DNA of 64,000 nt, taken from NCBI GenBank assembly GCA_949775045.1, contig OX459103.1, forward strand, positions 9,482,842 to 9,546,841, in the 5' to 3' direction. The notes under the pieces were generated by a model. That model searched no databases and was not told the DNA's origin. It was given only the letters and a program-made list of their open reading frames with translations. Below, piece by piece: positions 40,731-64,000 of the stretch. A program made the translations under genes and the position numbers. This DNA comes from Metridium senile (Eukaryota > Cnidaria > Anthozoa > Actiniaria > Metridiidae). Numbering within the stretch: position 1 is the first letter of the stretch; each line of letters begins with the position of its first letter.

Positions 40731-42400
40731 CAAAAGCGCTAACTAAACAAGCTGTGAAGTCATAGCTGAGATTTTCAATAAACAACTCGTTATTGTTGGT
40801 AATATTTTTGTGCTTCATTTATATATTGTAATATAATTTGGACATGAGTGTAGATTTTTTTATTGTTTTAATCCATCCCTTTATTTTAATAAAATCTAAC
40901 GATATGGTTGGATGTATGGTTAATTTTCTTGTTAACAATCATTCTGCACGAGCTGAATATTGAAATCCTCCAAACAGCATTTTAAAAATATTTTATATCT
41001 TTTATAATATTATATAAAACAGAACTAGAACTCAACATGAAATACAATTTCCATAGATACCGTAGCTAACCTAAGGAAACTAACACAGATAAAATCAATC
41101 ATTTATGTTACTTCAATAGATAAAATTCGCATAGATGATTTCAAAACAATGGCTCCATGTCGAGGTTGGCCTTGATAAATAAAAGAATCAAGGCCAACTT
41201 CGAGTTGGAACCTTTGCCTTGTGATCATCCAAGTGAATATGGGAAAGGTCCATTTAATGTTAGTTTTACTTTCAGTGTAATCTATCTGCGCAAATCGAGG
41301 CACATCCACAAAGTGGGACGCGCTTGTTGATTCTGCTTCTTGTTCCACTAAGCTTCCTCCTAAGTTTAATCGCAGACTTTCAGAATTTTCCTCCCTCATT
41401 AACTCTTCATTAACTCAACAGGTTCATTTGTTTACTTTAAACTTTTTTTAAACCATGATAAACAACAACAAACTTGTAACACTAAAAAAAGTCCAGCTTC
41501 ATGTAAAGAACAGTAAAGCACTTAAAGTGCGTATTAAAATAAGCATGCGTTAACTTTCATGCCAAGAAATTACGTGTTTTCGATCAACATTTGACGTTAA
41601 GTCTAGTAGAAGTTAAAATGTTGACTAAAAAGTCAGGCAATCTATAAATTTTCCATGCAGTCTAAACAGATAATGACAATTAAATTGTCTCGTCGGGTGT
41701 CCACTCCACATCAGTGAACATTTCTGTACATAAAAGCAAACGAGTTTCCAGTTTATTGAATTCCTTAACACAAAGTTATCGGATGATAATGTTAATTCCA
41801 TGCAGTCTATTCCATATATCAAGTTTTGGGATGGTAGAAGTGACATGTAGTGCCATGTAATACATCAGGTAATATCCGTTTAAAGTAATATAAGCTTGTA
41901 GAAACTGCACAGCCAAAGTTTTCTACTGTACGTAGAACGTCTATTTATAATGTTTATCCTTGATCCAATGAAACTTTCTTTTACTTTACATTTATTTATT
42001 GCTCCGAAGGCCAACACAATCAGCATTAGCAGCAGCAGAAACATAATTCCACAGTCCTACTCTCCAGCAGTCTAATTATTCCATTTACATAGTTCCAAAA
42101 TGACTTGGTCGTGAACTGGCCAATGAATGATTTATCATGTTTAGGTCCCTTTCCAAAGCGAATGGTCGACTTCTGTTCTATACTATGTCATAATATATTC
42201 CACAGTCTCATTCTCCAGCAGTCCAATTATTCCATGTCTGTTTTCCAAAGCCACTTTGTCGATTTATCATGCAAGCCTAGGCATACATCTTATCCTTGTA
42301 TTTATATTTTCTCTTAGTATGTGTGAATTAGATGTCTTCTTATTTCTTTATACAATATTTTTAATCCAAAAGTATTATCTCTAACAATATAATCATCTGT

Positions 42401-58436
<16,036 letters not shown>

Positions 58437-58529
58437 CTGTATAAATAAAACATATTCCATATTACAAATCGACAAATACTACATCGAGCAACTCCATTTG
58501 AGAATGAATATATTAAGACTATACAAAGT

Positions 58530-59215
58530 GTCATATAAACAAACTGATTGATAAATAGACAAATAGGCAGTGAGGTGACAGAGTCAGAAATGCAGAACAG
58601 CACGCAGCCACTATAAAACTTCAAGCAGTTCCTGCTTTTTTCCTCGTGATTCCCCAAAAACAAAAAGCAAAAACAAAGGCATAGAGGGATTTGGAACAAG
58701 AAGGATAGGAGAGAAGGGAAGAGGATAAAAATCTCGTTTTTCTAATAGTCCGGAGGTAAATGTACAGACTCCTAGCAGTCTAGTAGGAAGGGTAGCAGAA
58801 AGAGATACAGAGAGATATACAGACAAGCAAATAGACAGGCAGACAATGGATTCCGTGCAAACAATTAGTTCTGGAAATGGCAATTATACAAACTGATTGA
58901 TAAATGAGGTGATGGAGCACGGAGTAAGAAAAGCAGAACAGCACGCAGGTAAGCAGCTATAGACTTCAAGCAGTTCCTGCTTTTCCCTTCAGATTCCCCA
59001 AAACGAGCTTCTATATAAAACGTGCACATGCATGGGGAGATTGGCAACATGAAGGAGAGGGGAGGAGGGGTGAGGACAAAAACCTGTTTTTTCTTGTAGT
59101 CCTAAGGGAAATGTAAGGATACCTCGCAGTCAAGCAAGCAGGTTAGCAGAAAGAGATGCAGAGATAAATACATACAATCAAACAGGTTGGCAAAGGGACA
59201 GATGATGTATTCCGT
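58530..59215. repeat. Two-copy direct repeat, about 350-bp unit
   Basis: CAAACTGATTGATAAAT, GCAGAACAGCACGCAG, CTTCAAGCAGTTCCTGCTTT and GTATTCCGTGCAAA-type segments occur in both halves. Upstream of gene C exon 2. Confidence 0.78.
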
Positions 59216-59419
59216 GCAAAAAATCTTGACAATTATACTTTAACTATAACATTAATGTTATATTCATGGGCCATTTAAAAAAACATGAAAGGCATTAGAT
59301 AATGGTGAAACCTTGTTACATTATCTGTGAAAAAGAATTAATTATTTATCTAATGGCTATAATTTATTATTAATCTGCACGCTTCCGTGGAACCACATCA
59401 ATTGACCAGGACCGTGGTA

Positions 59420-59870
59420 AACCAAAAACCAGAAAACAAACAAAACAATTTACGGCGGCTAAAACACGAAACAATTAAAGTATATATGTGTACCAGTAAA
59501 AAAAAATCTCAAGTTGTAATTGGCTTTGATGCATGCATACTGCTTATTCTATAGTACGAGAGAAACGTTAAACCAAAAACAACCAAACAAACAGAACAAT
59601 TTACGGCGGCAAAAACACGAAACAATTAAAGTATATATGTGTTACCAGTAAAAAAAATCTCAAGTTGTAATTGGTTTTGATGCACATTGCTTATTCTATA
59701 TTACGAGAGACACGGTAAACCAAAACCCACCAAACAAACAGAACAATTTACGGCGGCGAAACCACCAAACAATTAAAGTATATGTGTGCGAGCAACACCT
59801 TTTCTAACAAAACATAATTGTTTTGGATGTACATTGCTTATTCTGAATTACAAGAGACACTCCCATTTTT
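59420..59870. repeat. Tandem array, about 145-bp unit, three copies
   Basis: Units share GAACAATTTACGGCGGC, ACACGAAACAATTAAAGTAT, CTCAAGTTGTAATTGG and TGCTTATTCTATA. Confidence 0.85.
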
Positions 59871-60049
59871 GAGGTGTAGACCAGAGGTTGGCCTTATCAG
59901 TTTTTACAAAACTAGAAGACAGACAGATTGTCTTGTGGCGGACAAGTCGTCTGTTGTGAAAACGGGACGAACATAATTTGACTGGTTTTGTTGAATTCAA
60001 AATAGTCGAAGTAATTCACGGATGATTAGTCTCATTCATACTGTGTTTT

Positions 60050-60980
60050 TCTTCTCTCATCCTCTCCTTCCGTTTGTTTATTCCACATTTCTTTGATTCG
60101 TCATACTTTTCTTTATTTATTCCTTTTCTTCTGTTTTATTCATCTGTTTTTTTAATTCTTTTCTTACTCATTCATTCGTTGATTTCCTGATCTCATCCTT
60201 TTCTTTTCGTTTATTCCTTATTTCTTTTCGTTTTGTTTTGTTCATTTATTCATTCATTCATCATACTTTACTACATTAATTCCTTCTCTTTTGTTTTATT
60301 CATCAGTTTGTTTTCTTTTTAATCTTTTCTTACTCATTCATTCTTTGTTTTCCTTTTCTCCTTTTTCCTTCCGTTTATTTATTCTTTATTTATTCTCGTT
60401 ATCTTATATTCATTCATTCATCATACTATTTATTTCATTCATTCCTTTTCTTCTGTTTTATTCATCTGTTTGTTTTCTTTTTTCATTCTTATTTTACTCA
60501 TTCATTCATTGTTTTCCTTTTCTCATTTTTTCCCTCCGTTATTGCCTTATTTTTCTCGTTCTCTTTTGTTCATTTATTAATTCATTTATCATACTTTACT
60601 TAATTAATTCCTTCTCGTGTTTTATTCATCAGTTTGTTTTCGTTTTCTACTTTCGCATTTTCTTTCTCATTTATTCTGTTTTCCTTTTCTCCTTTTTTTC
60701 CTTCCGTTTATTTATTATTCATTTATTCTCGTTTTCTTTTGTTCATCAATTCAACATATATTAATTCATTAATTACTTTTCTTCTGTTTCATTCGTCTGT
60801 TTGTTTTCTTTTTCCTCATTCTTTTCTTTCTCATTCATATATTCCTTGTTTTCTTTCTTTCTTCCGTTTATTTATTCATCTTTCTCCTCGTTTACTTTCG
60901 CTCATTTATTCACTCTTATTTCATTTCATTAATTTCTTCATTCATTCATTCAATTTGTTTCTTCTCCTCTCTTTCATAGA
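60050..60980. repeat. Pyrimidine-rich degenerate minisatellite
   Basis: About 930 bp of TTCATTCATTC, TTTTCTTCTGTTTTATTCAT and GTTTGTTTTC motifs repeating at about 170-190 bp. It creates Phe/Ser-rich plus-strand frames of up to 157 codons that I do not consider genes. Confidence 0.85.
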
Positions 60981-61859
60981 TGTTTAATTTAAACAATATG
61001 TTCATGTCGTGCGTCCGTCGACCAGGGTCAGGAGGCCATGCTGTGCTTTATAGATATCCAGACTAAATACACTATAAACATATCATATTAAACATACTAT
61101 TTTTACAACGGTACATCGTCATCGCTTAACAGATGTACAGAGTATCAATAAATCCGAGAAACACACTCCAAAGTCTTACTAGAAAATGAAATGATTATAT
61201 TTCAAGTCTTCTACGAGTACGTAAAGCTATAAGAAGCTTTTAAGCGATAATAAGCTTTTAACCTCTAATTATACAGACATGTCTCAACGTGTGCTGTACT
61301 TTTACGTTCTTTTTATGCGAATTAAAAGATCTAGATCTGGAATTTATTTCGGAAAACGACAGTTTATACCTGGATGTATAAGTCTTTATCAAAGTCAACT
61401 TTATATTGTATTTAATGATCTGCAAATATTTCCAATTATTGTACTTCATTTAATTAATATTAGAGCAATATATAATGAATATATATATAAATAATAATAA
61501 ATAAATAATAAATAATAATTAATATTAGTTTATGGGTAAATTTAGTGTCACTCTGCAGTAACTGTAATTGTATATTTTTATGTTTAATATTGCCAATCAA
61601 TAAGGGTAAATTTAAGAACAAATTCAAATTCAATTACAAAACTTAAACCAGTTTTCTTTTCTTTTTTGTCCTGTTTGTTTTTTCATATTTTTTTCTTTTT
61701 TTGTTGTTTTTGTTTTCATAATTTTGTTTTCGTTTTAATTATTTTTTCAACTGAAGGTTCCCGATGTACCGCTGCGTTTGTTTTGCTAGCTAGTGTCAAT
61801 AATGTGTTTATATTGTGATAGACTAATAAACTTAGCATTCGATTGCTTATCAAAACACA

Positions 61860-62740
61860 TTATCTCGTCAGGTCTCAGCAGGGGGTGATTATATCTCGAT
61901 AGGGCACCTAATTACATTTATGTTGTTCCTTCTCAGCGGAACAGTCGATCACGTAACCTGGATATAATCTAGAGCCCCAAATAGCATCTACTTGATTAAA
62001 AGGGACCGAAAACTACCACAAAACGAGTTGATTTGGAAGATTGAATCATGTATCTCGATAGCTAGGGCATGAAACTGCATCTATCTTGTTCCTTGTCAGC
62101 GGAACAGTCGATCACGTAACCTGAATAGAATCTAGAGCCCAAAATAGCAACTACTTGATTAAACGGGACCGAAAACTACCACAAAACGAGTTAATTTGGA
62201 AGATTGAATCATATATCTCGATAGGGCACCAGACTGTATCTATGTTGTTGCTTCACAGCAAAATGGTCGATCGAATCTTAGAGCCCAAAATAGCATATAC
62301 TTGATTAAACGGGTTTAAACTACGACAAAACAAGTTGAGTTGGAAGATTGAATCATATCTCAATAGGGCATCAAACTGCATCTATCTTATTCCTTGTCAG
62401 CGGAACAGTTGATCGAGACTAGACCCCAAATGAATCAGAATCAACGGATTGAAACTAAGACAAAACGAGTTGATTTGGAAGATTGAGTCATATCCCGATA
62501 TGGATATAGAGCCTAACTGTATTCCTTCTCTAGTTGTTCCTTCTCAGCGGAACAGCCGATCTTGTGACAAATATATACTTGTTCAAATACAGAACCAATA
62601 AAAGCCCCTAATTCACGCGCGCCGAAAAATTCCGACGAAAAGAGTTGAGTCGGAAGATTGAGACTCGATAAGGTACCTAATCGTATCTCCTTTTATCCTT
62701 CTCAGCGGAAAAGGCGATCACGTAACATATACTGAATCAT
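61860..62740. repeat. Tandem array, about 165-bp unit, five to six copies
   Basis: Units share TATCTCGATAGGGCACC, CTTCTCAGCGGAACAG, CGATCACGTAACCTG, CAAAATAGCATCTACTTGAT, ACAAAACGAGTTGATTTGGA and AGATTGAATCATAT. Copies decay towards the right. The region 60980-61860 shows no gene. Confidence 0.87.
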
Positions 62741-63159
62741 CATCATCATCGGTCGGCTTTATTTGAGCAGTAAGTCTCCAAATATTTCTAGGCTAGACTG
62801 CAAAACAGTCCCTACTTTTACGCGAAAACTCCGAGGACACGAGTTGAAGTCCGATGAAGTGAAATTTTGGCCCTGATTAGTCCCTGATTGTTAAATACGT
62901 CGAAAATTCCGACGAAATTTAGAGTTAAGGTGAATATTGAATACAAAATTATTTCGAATGACGTTTAGCGAACAAATTAAGGTGCACAACATAGGTATAT
63001 AATGTTTTTATCGGTGTATAAGTGAGGCGAACAATTTCAATAAATATTATTTAATCTTTTAGACCGGCTTGTTGACATCATTAATTATTTTTATTACCAT
63101 TAAAAATTGGCCTTACAAGGGTTGGTATTTATCAATATATATAAAACTAGTAACAAAAA

Positions 63160-63620
63160 ACACTCTAATTTCAGTACACAAGTGTAGGGAGAGGCTCTGT
63201 AATGACGTCGTCGTCAGTCATATTGACTTTGTAAATGTTGTCATCATTGCTAATTGTAACTTCGTTCGATTTGTAGCCCGATTAATAAATACAAAATTAG
63301 TCACACAAACAAAAAACACACACACTCTCAAGTACACAAGCATAGGGAGAGGCTCCTTAATGACGTCATCATCAGTCATATTGACTTTGTAAATGTTGTC
63401 ATCATTGCTAATTGTAACTTCGTTCGATTTGTAGCCCGATTAATAAATACAAAATTAGTCACACAAACAAAAAACACACACACTCTCAAGTACACAAGCA
63501 TAGGGAGAGGCTCCTTAATGACGCCATCATCAGTCATATTGACTTTAATTGTAAATGTTGTCATCATTGCTAATTGTAACTTCGTTCGATTTGTCACTTT
63601 AAAAGGTTCTTGTACCAACA
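63160..63620. repeat. Three-copy tandem array with CRE-like sites
   Basis: Unit about 155 bp: GTACACAAGCATAGGGAGAG, CTCCTTAATGACGTCATCAT, CAGTCATATTGACTTTGTAA, TTGTAACTTCGTTCGATTTG. The TGACGTCA palindrome is intact in the middle copy (63361) and is TGACGTCG and TGACGCCA in the others. Confidence 0.85.
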
Positions 63621-63838
63621 TCCATTAATAAAACTTGAGTGTAATAGCTATTGAATGAAACCATACCATAACATGACATGACAAGGATATGTTCAGCAGT
63701 ATTGAGATCCTTTGGTCAATATTCGTATTTTCAATAATTGTAACAACGTTCAAAGATTTTTTTATCTGGGCTAATAGTTATTAGATGTACCCGGCATTGT
63801 ACAATCTTTCTGCAGCCCCACCCCAACTATATCTGCTT

Positions 63839-64000
63839 TTATAAACGATAGGTAATAGAATGAAATTTGCAAAAAAAAAACATGTTAACTTAACTTTACT
63901 GACGTTTCGAGCTTTAGCCCTTCGTCAGAGTAAAAGGTTTTTATATCAATGGAAATTAGCGAGTAAACTAGTATAGGCTGCGTCGGTGTTTGATATAAAC
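63839..64000. mobile_element. Dispersed repeat cut by window end
   Basis: TTTACTGACGTTTCGAGCTT…CCTTCGTCAGAG and GTAAACTAGTATAGGCTGCG followed by TCGGTGTTTGATATAAAC match the nested repeat at 14105-14325 almost base for base over the last 40 nt. Confidence 0.6.

Noticed and set aside
41103..41399. 98-codon frame on the minus strand between genes B and C
   Set aside because: It has ordinary composition, but I recognise no domain, see no supporting splice or partner exon, and cannot distinguish it from chance or an old transposon relic.
60291..60987. Phe/Ser-rich frames of up to 157 codons
   Set aside because: Low-complexity pyrimidine minisatellite, no recognisable domain, no conservation between units.
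61860..62740. CRISPR-like regular repeat array
   Set aside because: Units are 165 bp and diverged, with no short identical repeats and unique spacers, in a spliced animal genome. The same applies to the arrays at 19420, 48460 and 53735.

Overview
The window is nuclear DNA of an intron-rich, AT-rich invertebrate animal. It is dominated by three head-to-tail genes for Eph-type receptor tyrosine kinases, all on the minus strand. The Eph architecture (ephrin-binding domain, Cys-rich EGF/GCC-like region, two FN3 domains, one membrane helix, a juxtamembrane YIDPSxY block, tyrosine kinase, SAM) is animal-specific. The dense MITEs, tRNA-derived SINEs, simple repeats and a CR1/jockey-like LINE resemble those of cnidarians or sponges. 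That placement is inference; the sequence alone does not name the species.

Layout: gene A (915-14520) has 16 coding exons in view and runs off the left edge after the kinase, so its last kinase and SAM exons are missing. Gene B (22675-37394) is complete, with 17 coding exons and 1005 codons plus stop. Gene C (42401-58436) has every exon from the ephrin-binding domain to the SAM stop, but its signal-peptide exon was not found. I assembled the exons by hand from GT-AG boundaries, preserved phase and cross-comparison. The exon/phase pattern is the same in all three, except that gene B carries as one exon the juxtamembrane segment that A and C split into two. All three kinases keep the Gly-rich loop, VAVK lysine, HRDLAARN and DFG, so all look catalytically competent. 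A and B are closest in sequence; C is more divergent. No other convincing host gene was found.

Introns and intergenic DNA are full of repeats. There is a LINE with an intact reverse-transcriptase frame in a gene A intron (6737-8830) and two further LINE 3' ends. There are two tRNA-derived SINE copies and about 25 inverted-repeat (MITE-like) elements. These include two equal-length 265-bp copies of a CACCTATTTC-ended family, a TA-flanked Tigger/pogo-like 829-bp element, a TTAA-flanked piggyBac-like 1012-bp element and a nested 1.3-kb foldback with repeated TCGAGTTACGCGC units. Microsatellites are very long: (TA) 186 bp, (AACC) about 600 bp, an AGAAT/AGAAC pentamer block of 800 bp and (GCAA) 173 bp. 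Minisatellite arrays have unit lengths of about 60 to 195 bp. Several lie within about 70 nt of splice sites.

Biologically this is a locally expanded Eph family: three membrane receptors that probably bind ephrin-like ligands and signal through juxtamembrane tyrosines, the kinase and the SAM domain. Divergent transmembrane/juxtamembrane segments and C-termini suggest different partners or regulation.
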